DNA of 33,724 nucleotides from an uncultured Bacteroidales bacterium (GCA_947165255.1 CAMUZR010000030.1:1-33724); one strand, 5' to 3'; counted from the stretch's first letter, positions 15,637 through 24,860 are shown. Notes: generated from the sequence alone by a model not told the origin. Made by a program: numbers and translations.

Positions 15637-17088
15637 TTATTGATTGTTTTTGGTCATTTCGTATGTCTGCATAAAGGCATAGAGAAGGCGGATGCCGTAG
15701 CCAGAGGCGCCTGGGGCATAGTAGTCCTGCTGCTTGGAGAAGAAGGCCACACCGGCAATGTCGAGATGGATGTAGGGAGTTTTCTGAGCGAAACGGGCTA
15801 GGAACTTGCCGGCGGTAATGGCACCTGCCTGGGCTATGCCGCAGTTCTTTATGTCGGCCACGTCGGATTTGATGAGTTCGTCGTACTCGCTCCAAAATGG
15901 GAACTCTGCGATGCGCTCATAGACTTGGTTGCCCATGATTTTGAGCAGATTGAACGGATTGTCGGCATTTTGCTGCATGGCAGCGATGCCGTAGGTGCCA
16001 ATGGCACGGACGGCAGCACCGGTGAGGGTGGCTGCGTCGATAAGCAGTTCGGGGTCGTAGTTGGCAACGGCATAGGCAATGGCATCGGCCAGGATGAGGC
16101 GGCCTTCGGCATCGGTATTGACTACTTCGACGGTGGTGCCGTCATACATGGTCAGCACGTCGTCGGCAGCATAGGCATTGAAGCCGGGACGATTGTCGGT
16201 CATGGGAAGGAGGGCCACCAGATGCACCGGTAGTTGGTTTTCGGCAGCTGCAAAAAGAACGGAAGCCATGGTGGCAGCCCCGGCCATGTCGGATTTCATC
16301 TCGCGCATGTAGTCGTCGGGTTTGATGTTGAGGCCGCCAGTGTCGTACATGACTCCTTTGCCAACCAGAGCCACGGGCTTTTGATTGACAGCATCGGCGG
16401 GACTGTACTCTAACACAACGAAACGGGGCTCGTCGACACTGCCTTTGTTTACGCCTAAAAGGCCTCCCATGCGAAGCGCTTCGATTTTTTTCTTGTCGAA
16501 GACGGTGCATTTCACTTGCAGGTCTTTGGCGATATCTTCCAACTCGGAGGCAAACTCTTCGGCATTGAGGTCGGCAACAGGGAGGTTGACCCACTCACGA
16601 CACCAGAAAATCCGGTTCCATAGACGAAGGCTGCGGTCCAGTTCGTCCTGGGTAAGGAAGGTGGAGTCAACGGCAGCCGACTCGATGTGTGCAGGGGATT
16701 TGGCCTTATACCTATCGAAACTGTAATCGGAAAGCATCATGCCTTCCATAAAGGCTACTACCTCTTCGGGAATAACGCCGTCGCCGGTAATGCCTACGGA
16801 GGTTTGCTTTTCGTCCTTCAGCATGGAGACCACTTTATGGGCACTGCGGCGAAGCTTTTCCTGACTCTCGCTGGCCAATTTTTCGGCATTGAAGTTGACT
16901 ACGTAGAGGTGATAGGGCAAGCGGTCGAAAACCACAATGGAATACTCGTCCTCTTTGCGACGTTTTTTCAGATGGTCGATTTCTTTTTTGTTGAGCGGCA
17001 GGTTGCGGTCGGCGACTTCGTTGCCATAAAGGAAAATCACATTGCCCGCATATTCTTTTGGGGTTATCTGTTCGAGTGTAAAACGCAT
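15637..17088 (-). CDS. Leucyl aminopeptidase, M17 family
   Basis: The 483-residue product is a cytosolic dimetal aminopeptidase that removes N-terminal residues from peptides. The catalytic C-terminal domain is complete: K244 and D249 in VGKGVMYDTGG, K256, D267 in KSDMAGAA, then D326 and E328 in NTDAEGRL with R330. The N-terminal domain (1-165) is divergent, as usual. The family signature matches PepA-type enzymes. It lies between the ABC exporter gene (47-base gap) and pdxA (57-base gap). Its C-terminus (YEMTKNNQ) is ordinary. Confidence 0.94.
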   Translation of the reverse strand: MRFTLEQITPKEYAGNVIFLYGNEVADRNLPLNKKEIDHLKKRRKEDEYSIVVFDRLPYHLYVVNFNAEKLASESQEKLRRSAHKVVSMLKDEKQTSVGITGDGVIPEEVVAFMEGMMLSDYSFDRYKAKSPAHIESAAVDSTFLTQDELDRSLRLWNRIFWCREWVNLPVADLNAEEFASELEDIAKDLQVKCTVFDKKKIEALRMGGLLGVNKGSVDEPRFVVLEYSPADAVNQKPVALVGKGVMYDTGGLNIKPDDYMREMKSDMAGAATMASVLFAAAENQLPVHLVALLPMTDNRPGFNAYAADDVLTMYDGTTVEVVNTDAEGRLILADAIAYAVANYDPELLIDAATLTGAAVRAIGTYGIAAMQQNADNPFNLLKIMGNQVYERIAEFPFWSEYDELIKSDVADIKNCGIAQAGAITAGKFLARFAQKTPYIHLDIAGVAFFSKQQDYYAPGASGYGIRLLYAFMQTYEMTKNNQ

Positions 17089-17135
17089 AAGGGTTGTTGT
17101 TTAGGAGTTATGAGGCACGTGGAGGTAAGTTACTA

Positions 17136-18770
17136 TTACACATGCTTAATTAATATGATTACTTTATTATTATTTTTTAGCATATCCAATGTCTGGTAGA
17201 ATTTGTCGCGCGAGGGAACATCCATCCAGGCGGTGGGTTCGTCGAAGATGAGCACTGGGGCATCGCTGTAGAGCTGCCTAGCGAGGGCTATACGCTGCCA
17301 TTGGCCCATGCTGAGTTCCTCGCCTCCATCGAACATTCGGCCAAGGGGTGTCTGATATCCTTTGGGAAGCTTGGCAATTATTTTGTCTGCCCCGGCCAGC
17401 TCGGCCGCATATCGTGCGCGCTCGGGGTCGGGGTTGTCGATGTCGCCAAACTCGATGTTTTCCTCGGCCGTACAGTAGAAACGCACATAGTCTTGAAAGA
17501 TGGCACCAATGCCATGACGGAGCTGGGGAAGGTCGTATTCTTTGATATTCACTCCGTTGACCAATACGGCTCCTTGGTCGGTGTCGTAAAGTCGAAGCAG
17601 AAGTTTCAGAAGGGTGGTTTTGCCAAAACCATTCTCGCCTTCAATCTGGGTCACTTGACCAGCCTTGGCGGAGAGGTTGAAATGGCTCAGCACGTCGCGC
17701 TCCATTTTGGGATAGCGGAAGGTAATGTCGCGAAATTCAACCGTATCGACTCTTTGTGGGAAAGGCTTGGGATTCTTGGGAGAGACGATGGTGGGTTGGA
17801 GGTCGAGGAATTCGAACAGATTGCCAACGAAGAGACGGTTGTCGTAAAGACCCGAAATGGCAGAGACCAGACTGGTGAGTGCTGCCTGACCACGGCGGAA
17901 GGCCTCGAAGAGCATGACAAATGCGCCCACGGTGATGGCTCCGCTGGTTGCACTGATGATGAGGAAGAGCGTGACAAAGAATAGTGCAGCGGTTTCTACA
18001 ATGGCACAAATGGAGTCGTATACAGCCAGTTTGCGAGAGATGTGCAGCAGTCTCTTTACTAGTTCTTTGCGTATCTTTACAAATCGGCTTCTGAAATAAG
18101 GAGCAAGGCCGAAAGTGCGCATTTCTTTGGCATAGTCGCGTCCACCCAGAAGGGCGGTGTAATACATGGTTCGGCGGTAATTCTGCGTGTTGTTACGTCG
18201 GAAGGCATATATCTGGCGCGATTTGATAATACGTACTATGAAAGAAGGCACCACGGCCACGACCATCACCACGATTATCCAAGGGGAGGCAGCGGTGAGC
18301 ATGATGACGATACCCGAAATAGTTATCAGCGCCCCGAAAAGGCTCATGAAACCATTTAACACTTGAAGTGGACGGTAAGAGGCCTCTTGCTGGGCACGGT
18401 GATAGGTGTCGTGGTATTCGGGGTTATCAAAATAAGACATGTCTAATTGGGCCGACTGCTTCTGCATTCGGTCGCTAAGGTAGTCAATCAGACGCTGCGA
18501 CATAATGTCGGTGTTGACGGTGCTAAGTACGTTTACCAGTCGGTTGAGTAGAAAGAGCAGGCAGAAGGTGCCCAGAAGTGTATAGGTGTTGAACTGATGG
18601 CCTAGAATGACCTGGTCGGTGCCATTGGTGACAGAATCGACCATAAACTTTAGGATATAGAGGCTGAGGAGTGGCAGAACGCTCTGCACGACCACGTAGA
18701 AGATGCGCAACCAGAAAGATTTCTGTTCGCACATCCTAATCATATTAAGAGCCTTGAAGAGTTGTTTCAT
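17136..18770 (-). CDS. ABC exporter (fused permease-ATPase), C-terminus shortened
   Basis: The 544-residue product has an ABC-exporter transmembrane domain (about 15-310, six hydrophobic segments) and one ATPase domain: Walker A GENGFGKTTLL near residue 377, Q-loop FQDYVRFY, signature LSMGQWQRIALAR near 486, and Walker B VLIFDEPTAWMD near 505. The H-loop histidine is the second-last residue (VIILIKHV). Relatives normally run on for 35-40 more residues, so the C-terminal subdomain end is missing. The final codons are AT-rich and low in complexity (TAATAATAATAAAG), unlike the rest of the gene. Substrate is unknown; the type resembles peptide or bacteriocin-like exporters. It overlaps the upstream DUF721 gene by four bases. 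Confidence 0.87.
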   Translation of the reverse strand: MKQLFKALNMIRMCEQKSFWLRIFYVVVQSVLPLLSLYILKFMVDSVTNGTDQVILGHQFNTYTLLGTFCLLFLLNRLVNVLSTVNTDIMSQRLIDYLSDRMQKQSAQLDMSYFDNPEYHDTYHRAQQEASYRPLQVLNGFMSLFGALITISGIVIMLTAASPWIIVVMVVAVVPSFIVRIIKSRQIYAFRRNNTQNYRRTMYYTALLGGRDYAKEMRTFGLAPYFRSRFVKIRKELVKRLLHISRKLAVYDSICAIVETAALFFVTLFLIISATSGAITVGAFVMLFEAFRRGQAALTSLVSAISGLYDNRLFVGNLFEFLDLQPTIVSPKNPKPFPQRVDTVEFRDITFRYPKMERDVLSHFNLSAKAGQVTQIEGENGFGKTTLLKLLLRLYDTDQGAVLVNGVNIKEYDLPQLRHGIGAIFQDYVRFYCTAEENIEFGDIDNPDPERARYAAELAGADKIIAKLPKGYQTPLGRMFDGGEELSMGQWQRIALARQLYSDAPVLIFDEPTAWMDVPSRDKFYQTLDMLKNNNKVIILIKHV

Positions 18771-19063
18771 AGGAATACGATTTTTTTCACCACATTACGA
18801 CCGATGGCTTCATTTATTTTGTCGGCCAATGAGGAGCGTTTGTAAAAGAGTTCTTGCTTTAGAGCGGCCGAGGGAATGGAAAGTGAAAGTGTGCCGTGGC
18901 TGAATTTGGCCGAATAGGTGAGTCGGTTGATGAAATCGCCCACCACTCGGCTGTAGGCGCTCTTCACCTCAATCTCGTTGGCAGTGTCGTCCATGTCCAA
19001 CTGATGGTAGGCCTTGCGAAGCAGTTCCTGAAGCGTATGTTCGTTGCTATACATGGGCGGCAT
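18767..19063 (-). CDS. DUF721 / DciA-like protein
   Basis: The 98-residue product matches the DUF721 family, whose better-known member DciA recruits the replicative helicase in bacteria lacking DnaC. The expected elements are LQELLRKAYHQLDM at the start, the VVGDFINRLTYSAKF core (the VVG followed by an aromatic segment) and a final LADKINEAIGRNVVKKIVFL. It is short but at the usual length for Bacteroidota members. It overlaps recF by 17 bases upstream and the ABC gene by four bases downstream. The recF neighbourhood fits a replication role, which is inferred, not shown. Confidence 0.8.
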   Translation of the reverse strand: MPPMYSNEHTLQELLRKAYHQLDMDDTANEIEVKSAYSRVVGDFINRLTYSAKFSHGTLSLSIPSAALKQELFYKRSSLADKINEAIGRNVVKKIVFL

Positions 19064-20174
19064 TGGTATTTTCTGTTAATGTCAGAGTTCCTGATGTGAC
19101 TTGGAAAATCTTGTGCTCGACGTTCGGTATCTCGGCAAAGATGTTTTCCACACGCCCCGGTTGGGTATCGGTGAGAAAGACCTGGCCGAAACGGTCGGTG
19201 CCTACGAGATGAATCAGCTGGGTCACACGGAGCATGTCTAGCTTGTCGAAAATGTCGTCAAGCAAAAGAATGGGTTTCTGTCCGCACCGTTGGAAAATAT
19301 ATTCAAACTGAGCCAGTTTCAACGCCAGCACAAAGGTCTTCTGCTGACCTTGTGAACCAAATTTCTTAATGTTGAAATCGCCGATAGACAGCTCCAGGTC
19401 GTCTTTGTGAGGTCCGACCGTTGTGAAGAGGGCATACTTGTCGTTCTGACGGGCTTCAGCCAGTTGTTGAGGAAGAGGGGTCTCAGACCGGCTGATATAT
19501 TTCAAAATGGCTTCTTCTGAGCTGTTGGATATCCACGAGTAATATTCCGAGAAAAGGGGTAAGAATTCCTTCAGAAAAGCATTTCGCACCTCATAAAGTA
19601 CTTCTCCATGGCGGACTAACTGATCGTCCCAGATGCTGATAGAGGGCTCGTCCCATTGACGGTCCTCGTAGAATTGTTTTAACAACCTGTTGCGCTGGTC
19701 GAGTGCCTTCTGATACTGGAGAAGGTGTTCCAAGTAGCCCTTGTCAGTTTGCGAGATGACTCCGTCGACAAATTTTCGGCGCACCTCGCTGCCTCCCATG
19801 ATTATATTTTGGTCATTAGGAGAAATGATAACGAGGGGTATTTTCCCAATATGCTCACCGAAAGTCTTGTATGGCTTCTTATTCCATCGCAACTGTTTTG
19901 ACTGTCCTTTTTTTTGTACACAGGACACGTGCACAAGATCTTCTCCAAACTGATAGCTACCATGAATGGCGAAAAAGTCTTCGCCCTGACGGATATTCTG
20001 ACTATCTATTGAATTGAAGTAGCTTTTACAGAAAGATAGATAATAGATGGCATCCAATAGATTGGTCTTTCCAACTCCGTTATTGCCCACAAGACAGTTG
20101 ATGTTGGAGCAGAAGTCCACATCCAGGTCTCCATAGGTTTTAAAGTTGTTCAGTTTAAAATTCGTCAGGTACAT
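19047..20174 (-). CDS. recF: DNA replication and repair protein RecF
   Basis: The 375-residue product is an SMC-like ATPase that helps load RecA at gaps, with RecO and RecR. Walker A is GNNGVGKTN (residues 30-38), the ABC-type signature is FGSQGQQKTFVLALKLAQ, and Walker B is PILLLDDIFDKLD. N-terminal LTNFKLNNFKTYGDLDVDF is typical. Length is normal for the family. It follows ispH with a five-base gap and overlaps the DciA-like gene by 17 bases, a pairing found in many Bacteroidota. Confidence 0.96.
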   Translation of the reverse strand: MYLTNFKLNNFKTYGDLDVDFCSNINCLVGNNGVGKTNLLDAIYYLSFCKSYFNSIDSQNIRQGEDFFAIHGSYQFGEDLVHVSCVQKKGQSKQLRWNKKPYKTFGEHIGKIPLVIISPNDQNIIMGGSEVRRKFVDGVISQTDKGYLEHLLQYQKALDQRNRLLKQFYEDRQWDEPSISIWDDQLVRHGEVLYEVRNAFLKEFLPLFSEYYSWISNSSEEAILKYISRSETPLPQQLAEARQNDKYALFTTVGPHKDDLELSIGDFNIKKFGSQGQQKTFVLALKLAQFEYIFQRCGQKPILLLDDIFDKLDMLRVTQLIHLVGTDRFGQVFLTDTQPGRVENIFAEIPNVEHKIFQVTSGTLTLTENTNAAHV

Positions 20175-20179
20175 ACCAG

Positions 20180-21067
20180 TTACAATTGGGAGTTAATGAT
20201 AGCATGAGCCACGGCTTCCATCAGCCAGCGGGGAGTGCTGGTGGCTCCTGTGATGCCCACTCGTTCCACCTGGTCGAACCATGTGGTTTGCAATTCGTCG
20301 ACGTCTGAAATCAGCCGGGTGTTAGGTTGAACCTTTTTGCAGTACTCGTATAGGTAGTGTCCATTGGAACTTCCTTTGCCGCTCACAAAAAGTACCACAT
20401 CCACACTGTGGGCAAACTCGACCAATTCGGCGGCCCGGTTGGCAACACGGTTGCAAATAGTGTTGTAGGCTATGAAATGAGAGTCGGGCACCTCACCTAT
20501 GGTCTGCGATATTTTGGTTTCAATATTTTTAATAAGGAGTGAAAAATCCTCCTTACTTTTTGTAGTCTGCGAGTAAAGTCGCATCGGTCTCGAAAAGTCG
20601 ATTCCGCCCAAGTCGTCGGGCGAACTCACTACAATGGCCGTGTTGTCTGTCTGGCCACAAAGTCCGATCACCTCGGCATGGCCCGGCTTTCCGAATATTA
20701 TCACCTGTCCGACCGGTTTCAAAGCCCGCATCTCGTCGTACCCTTTTCGAATACGTTGCTGCAGTGCCAACACTATAGGGCAGGTGGCATCAATAAGCCT
20801 TATGCCCAACCTCTCCGCCTCCTTGTATGTGGCAGGTGGCTCGCCATGTGCCCGTATTAGCACCTTCTTACCTTGCAGCCGCGGCAACTGCCCGTGGTCT
20901 ATCACCTGCAGTCCCTTTTCATTCAAACGATGCACCTCGGCATTGTTGTGAACTATGTCGCCAAGACAATAGAGGGTCTCGTTGTGCGAAAGCTGCTCCT
21001 CGGCCGTACCGATAGCCTTCACCACCCCGAAACAAAAACCTGCTTTATCGTCTATTTTTATCTGCAT
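20180..21067 (-). CDS. ispH: 4-hydroxy-3-methylbut-2-enyl diphosphate reductase
   Basis: The 295-residue product catalyses the last step of the MEP isoprenoid pathway, making IPP and DMAPP with a 4Fe-4S cluster. The three cluster cysteines are visible: C12 in AGFCFGVVKA, C96 in DATCPIVL and C205 in NTICNR. H40/H74-type substrate residues lie in IVHNNAEV and RAHGEPP. The C-terminal GITGATSTPRWLMEAV motif is standard. The start at 21067 gives MQIKIDDKAGFCFG. It lies 21 bases after the M23 peptidase gene and five bases before recF. Confidence 0.97.
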   Translation of the reverse strand: MQIKIDDKAGFCFGVVKAIGTAEEQLSHNETLYCLGDIVHNNAEVHRLNEKGLQVIDHGQLPRLQGKKVLIRAHGEPPATYKEAERLGIRLIDATCPIVLALQQRIRKGYDEMRALKPVGQVIIFGKPGHAEVIGLCGQTDNTAIVVSSPDDLGGIDFSRPMRLYSQTTKSKEDFSLLIKNIETKISQTIGEVPDSHFIAYNTICNRVANRAAELVEFAHSVDVVLFVSGKGSSNGHYLYEYCKKVQPNTRLISDVDELQTTWFDQVERVGITGATSTPRWLMEAVAHAIINSQL

Positions 21068-21088
21068 TGCTAAAGAATGGCTATAATA

Positions 21089-22069
21089 CTAACTTAGGCA
21101 TTGATTTTCCAAACTGGAAGTCTCCAACACCTCGTCATACTCCTCGGGCGTAAGGTCGTTAAAGAAAAAGTAGACTGGGTTCACCTTATTACCGTTCTGG
21201 ATAACCTCATAATGAAGATGGTATCCCGACGCCAAACCTGATCGGCCCACCCTGCCTATCATGTCGCCTCGTTTCACTTTCTGGCCAGGAACGACGGACA
21301 CTTCTGACAAATGTCCATAAAGTGTTTGAAAACCGTAGCCATGGTTCAGCACAACGGCAACCCCATATCCGCCCAGATTTGCTCCACGTCCTGCCAACTG
21401 AACAGTACCGTTACCCGTGGCATAGACCGGTGTTCCCAGCTGGGCTGTCAGGTCTATGCCCGTATGCATCCGGCGGTAATGGAGGATAGGATGGTAGCGC
21501 ATACCGAATCCCGAAACAATCTTACACTGATTCTTTCTTATCGGCATTATGGCCGGCATAGTGGCCATGCGCTGCTCCTTAGTTCCGGCCATCTTATAGA
21601 TTTCGTCCAACGAAACAGACTGGGCATAAAGACGCTGTTCCAACGAGTCAACCCTAAGCTTGGTGCTAATAATCAGTTTGCTGCAAGCCCGTCCTTCAAG
21701 TTTGCTATAGTCTTGCGGCACAGGCCTCCTTTTGTTCTCGTTCACAGGTGAAGCGCCAAAAATAGTCCTGTACACAGCACTGTCACGGTCCTCAATGTCA
21801 GACAAGACCCTATTGCACCTGTCCATGCTTTGGTTCAGCGAGGCCAGTGCCCGGCGATACTGACTAATGTCGGCCTCCAGCATCCTTTCCTTCGGGGAAT
21901 CAATCAGCTGGAAAGCCAACACCGTAAAAATAACTCCTAAGACAATCCCAAGCAAAACCGTAGAAGAAATACGTTTCAATCGGTCACGCAAAGTAGCTTC
22001 CACCTTCTCATACGAGAGGGTGTGGGGATTAAAACGGTAAATATACTTCTTCTTCATCCGGGCAGGCAA
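21089..22069 (-). CDS. M23 (LytM-type) murein endopeptidase, membrane-anchored
   Basis: The 326-residue product has one N-terminal membrane segment (about 37-55), a coiled-coil part (about 60-165) and a LytM/M23 peptidase domain. The zinc ligands are intact: H202 and D206 in MHTGIDL and H286 in HLHYEV, with H284 as catalytic partner. The domain end reads NPVYFFFNDLTPEEY. Such proteins cleave peptide cross-links in peptidoglycan at the periplasmic face. A start at Met5 is also possible. It lies between the DUF4236-like gene (8-base gap) and ispH in the long minus-strand run. Confidence 0.93.
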   Translation of the reverse strand: MPARMKKKYIYRFNPHTLSYEKVEATLRDRLKRISSTVLLGIVLGVIFTVLAFQLIDSPKERMLEADISQYRRALASLNQSMDRCNRVLSDIEDRDSAVYRTIFGASPVNENKRRPVPQDYSKLEGRACSKLIISTKLRVDSLEQRLYAQSVSLDEIYKMAGTKEQRMATMPAIMPIRKNQCKIVSGFGMRYHPILHYRRMHTGIDLTAQLGTPVYATGNGTVQLAGRGANLGGYGVAVVLNHGYGFQTLYGHLSEVSVVPGQKVKRGDMIGRVGRSGLASGYHLHYEVIQNGNKVNPVYFFFNDLTPEEYDEVLETSSLENQCLS

Positions 22070-22077
22070 TCCAGTGC

Positions 22078-23223
22078 TTAGAGCTTCTTATATTCGTTCA
22101 GAGCAGTAACAAAATGTTTCAGCGCCTTCATGTCGCGAACATAAAAACGCGTCTTGAGTTCTGGCATATACAACTCACCCACAACACGTTCGCGTAAACG
22201 GCTCTCTTTCTCCATCTCATTGGAGGCCACCGTGTCCTTGCTTACAAGCAGTCCGCTTCCGAAATCGTCATAATTGCGGTGATGGTGGTGAGAAGAAGTG
22301 GAGGTGGAATCATCGTCATTATCGGCATAACTCGTCAACACCATGCTGGAAATCATATCATACGGCACCTCACGGAATAGGAAGGTAATCTCATTCAAAT
22401 CATACAGGTCGAAATCCACGCCATCCCTAGAAACAATCATGAAATCGGGATAGAGGAAAAAGCGCTGTCCAATGCTGTCACGCATGAGCGGTGTCATCAA
22501 GGGTGCTTGGATAAAGTCAAAAATACCCATGTCGAAATAGACCTGCACAAAAGCGCTGTCCAACTTGTCCGCTGCCTCTCTCGAATGCCAGATACGGTGG
22601 CTTGCAGCCAATTCGGTAAACGGAATTACAACATCTGCAAAACGATTGTAACGCTCTTCGCTACAAAGGTTTGGAACCGACAACTGAATGTCGCGAACAT
22701 CGTGTCCCAGTCGGGCAATTCTCGACTTATAGCTCGACATAACATGGCTCTGATACGAAGTCAATTTATGGCGGCGATGCCCTAAATCTTTAATACCCTG
22801 AATAATGCGCTCTCCCATTTCTGCCTCTTTTGCGAGAGGTAGAACATTCACATAGGACTCCAGCACCTGCGCTTTTTTCTCATTCTTAGTCTCTTTCAAG
22901 GCACGATTAGCTCGGTCGATCTCTCTATCAAAATCAAATTCATTGCCTCGCACCATATCCCAGTAACTAGGAATCAGCCTTCCTCGTGCTGCTTTGCAAT
23001 AGCTTTTATAGGAATGGCTCGAACTGTTACGAATAAAAAAACCTGTGCCGGGGCCACTTATCTCTACATACTGCCCTGACTTGTACGAAGACTCGTAATG
23101 TCCTCGAATGCCAAAAAGAGTTGGAGTGTAATGATTCGAAACCCAAATCTTCAGACCCTTGGCAACTGCCACTCGTTTCTTAGGGAAAAGTTTCATGTTG
23201 GTATCGATTTTATATATGAACAA
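22078..23223 (-). CDS. DUF4236-like protein of unknown function
   Basis: The 381-residue product begins, from Met10, with a segment resembling DUF4236: MKLFPKKRVAVAKGLKIWVS, then a SGQYVEISGPGTGFFIR stretch that matches that family's G-x-Y-V-S-GxPGTG pattern. The long central region (90-260) is helical. A low-complexity patch DNDDDSTSTSSHHHH lies near residue 302. No enzymatic motif is visible. The likely start is the ATG at 23194-23196, nine codons in from the longest frame, because DUF4236 begins there. It sits between lpdA (13-base gap) and the M23 gene (8-base gap). Unrecognised function. Confidence 0.72.
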   Translation of the reverse strand: MFIYKIDTNMKLFPKKRVAVAKGLKIWVSNHYTPTLFGIRGHYESSYKSGQYVEISGPGTGFFIRNSSSHSYKSYCKAARGRLIPSYWDMVRGNEFDFDREIDRANRALKETKNEKKAQVLESYVNVLPLAKEAEMGERIIQGIKDLGHRRHKLTSYQSHVMSSYKSRIARLGHDVRDIQLSVPNLCSEERYNRFADVVIPFTELAASHRIWHSREAADKLDSAFVQVYFDMGIFDFIQAPLMTPLMRDSIGQRFFLYPDFMIVSRDGVDFDLYDLNEITFLFREVPYDMISSMVLTSYADNDDDSTSTSSHHHHRNYDDFGSGLLVSKDTVASNEMEKESRLRERVVGELYMPELKTRFYVRDMKALKHFVTALNEYKKL

Positions 23224-23236
23224 ATGAGTTTAACAA

Positions 23237-24631
23237 CTAACCATGGATAGCGCATCCGTATGCGGCCTCAATAGCCTCCATCACAGCTTCGCTCATAGTG
23301 GGATGGGGATGGACGGCACCTACCACTTGTTTCGCCGTCAGGCCGTTCTCGCGCGCGACTACAATTCCGGCAATCATTTCCGTTACGTTGTCTCCGCACA
23401 TATGGCAACCCAGGATTTCGTCTGTATTCTTATCGATAATCATTTTCACAAAACCGTCGGTGTTCCCGGCAGCCGTGGCCTTACCGCTGGCCTTGAAGAA
23501 GAACTTGCCAACCAAAATCTCCTTACCGGCCTCCAAGGCCTTCTTTTCAGTCAGGCCGACACTGGCCACTTCAGGAGTAACATAGGTGCAACCCGGAATA
23601 TTGCTGTAGTTAACCAGTTTGGGCTGCTGACCAGCAATGTGCTCCACGCAGCAAATGGCTTCGGCGCTGGCCACATGGGCCAAAGCGGGACCGTGCACCA
23701 CGTCGCCAATGGCATAATAGCCCGGCACGTTCGTCTGATAATAATCGTCAACCACAATCTTGGTACGCTCCACCTCAATACCGGTCTCTTCCAGGCCGAG
23801 GTTCTCCAGATTGGTAATAACACCCACGGCACTCAGCACCACATCGCAGTCCACCTGCACCTCGGTATTTTTCTTCATGTCTTTAATCGTCACATGGCAC
23901 ACATCGCCTTCCACCTCCACCTTGTCCACGCTCGCGCTGGCCATCACCTTCATTCCCATCTTACGGAAACTGCGGCTGATTTGGGCTGCCGTGTCCTCGT
24001 CTTCGTTCGGGAGAATCTGTGGCATGAATTCCACCAAAGTCACCTGCACGCCAATGCTCTGATAGAAGAAAGCAAACTCACTTCCGATAGCGCCGCTGCC
24101 GCATACCACCATGCTCTTCGGCTTGAAAGGCAGCGTGAGGGCCTCGCGGTACCCGATGATGTGCTTGCCGTCCTGTGGCATGCTGGACATCACCTTGCTG
24201 CGGGCACCTGTGGCAATGATGATATGCTTTGCCTCGTATTCGGTCACGTTCCCTTCGGCATCGGTCACCTCCACCTTGTGGGCAGGCTTCACTTTGCCAG
24301 TTCCCATCAACACGTCAACATTATTCTTCTTCAGTAGGAACTGCACACCTTTGCTCATAGTCTCGGCCACGCCGCGACTACGTTGGACCATGGCGGCGAG
24401 GTCTGCCTCCACTGGCTGGGCGGCTACGCCATAGTTCGCCGCATGTGAAATATAGTTAAACACCTGGGCACTCTTAAGCAAGGCCTTGGTAGGTATACAA
24501 CCCCAGTTCAAACAAATGCCACCAAGATTTTCACGTTCCACAACGGCAGCTTTCATTCCCAGTTGCGATGCCTTTACGGCCGCCACGTAGCCACCAGGGC
24601 CACTTCCGATAACGATGAGATCGTAATTCAT
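23237..24631 (-). CDS. lpdA: Dihydrolipoyl dehydrogenase
   Basis: The 464-residue flavoprotein oxidises dihydrolipoamide for 2-oxoacid dehydrogenase or glycine-cleavage complexes. The FAD site GSGPGGYVAAVKA is at 9-21, the redox-active cysteines are C40 and C45 in GGICLNWGCIPTK, the NAD site is GSGAIGSEFAFF and the C-terminal catalytic His-Glu is in GAVHPHPTMSEAV. It is complete. No E1 or E2 subunit is in the window, so its complex cannot be named. It heads the long minus-strand run, with a promoter candidate at 24695-24702. Confidence 0.96.
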   Translation of the reverse strand: MNYDLIVIGSGPGGYVAAVKASQLGMKAAVVERENLGGICLNWGCIPTKALLKSAQVFNYISHAANYGVAAQPVEADLAAMVQRSRGVAETMSKGVQFLLKKNNVDVLMGTGKVKPAHKVEVTDAEGNVTEYEAKHIIIATGARSKVMSSMPQDGKHIIGYREALTLPFKPKSMVVCGSGAIGSEFAFFYQSIGVQVTLVEFMPQILPNEDEDTAAQISRSFRKMGMKVMASASVDKVEVEGDVCHVTIKDMKKNTEVQVDCDVVLSAVGVITNLENLGLEETGIEVERTKIVVDDYYQTNVPGYYAIGDVVHGPALAHVASAEAICCVEHIAGQQPKLVNYSNIPGCTYVTPEVASVGLTEKKALEAGKEILVGKFFFKASGKATAAGNTDGFVKMIIDKNTDEILGCHMCGDNVTEMIAGIVVARENGLTAKQVVGAVHPHPTMSEAVMEAIEAAYGCAIHG

Positions 24632-24694
24632 ATCTTTCTGTATTAATATATTATATTTATTCTTATTAAAATCTTACAACAAAAATCAATTTTG

Positions 24695-24702
24695 CAAAAA
24701 TA
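24695..24702 (-). promoter_or_regulatory. Bacteroidota promoter -7 box candidate for lpdA
   Basis: On the minus strand the box reads TATTTTTG, within the string GTGTATTTTTGCAAA. It fits TAnnTTTG. No clear TTTG partner lies at 19-21 bases upstream. Its context is nearly the same as that of the plus-strand box at 24828-24835, in opposite orientation. Confidence 0.5.
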
Positions 24703-24827
24703 CACTTTTTTTTCAAAATAAAAATAGTTAAAAAGCCCCTCAGGCAATATTTTTCAACATTTTTCACCCAGAAAGCACTTTTTTTTAAAATCACAAAAAA
24801 TATTTCATACAAACCACAAAAAATGTG

Positions 24828-24835
24828 TATTTTTG
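24828..24835 (+). promoter_or_regulatory. Bacteroidota promoter -7 box for the DUF5686-type gene
   Basis: TATTTTTG, 26 bases before the ATG at 24861, matches TAnnTTTG. A TTTC (24803-24806), one base off TTTG, lies 21 bases upstream. It is embedded in GTGTATTTTTGCAAA, the mirror of the lpdA box. Confidence 0.65.
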
Positions 24836-24860
24836 CAAATTGCATTAGCACACACCCAAC

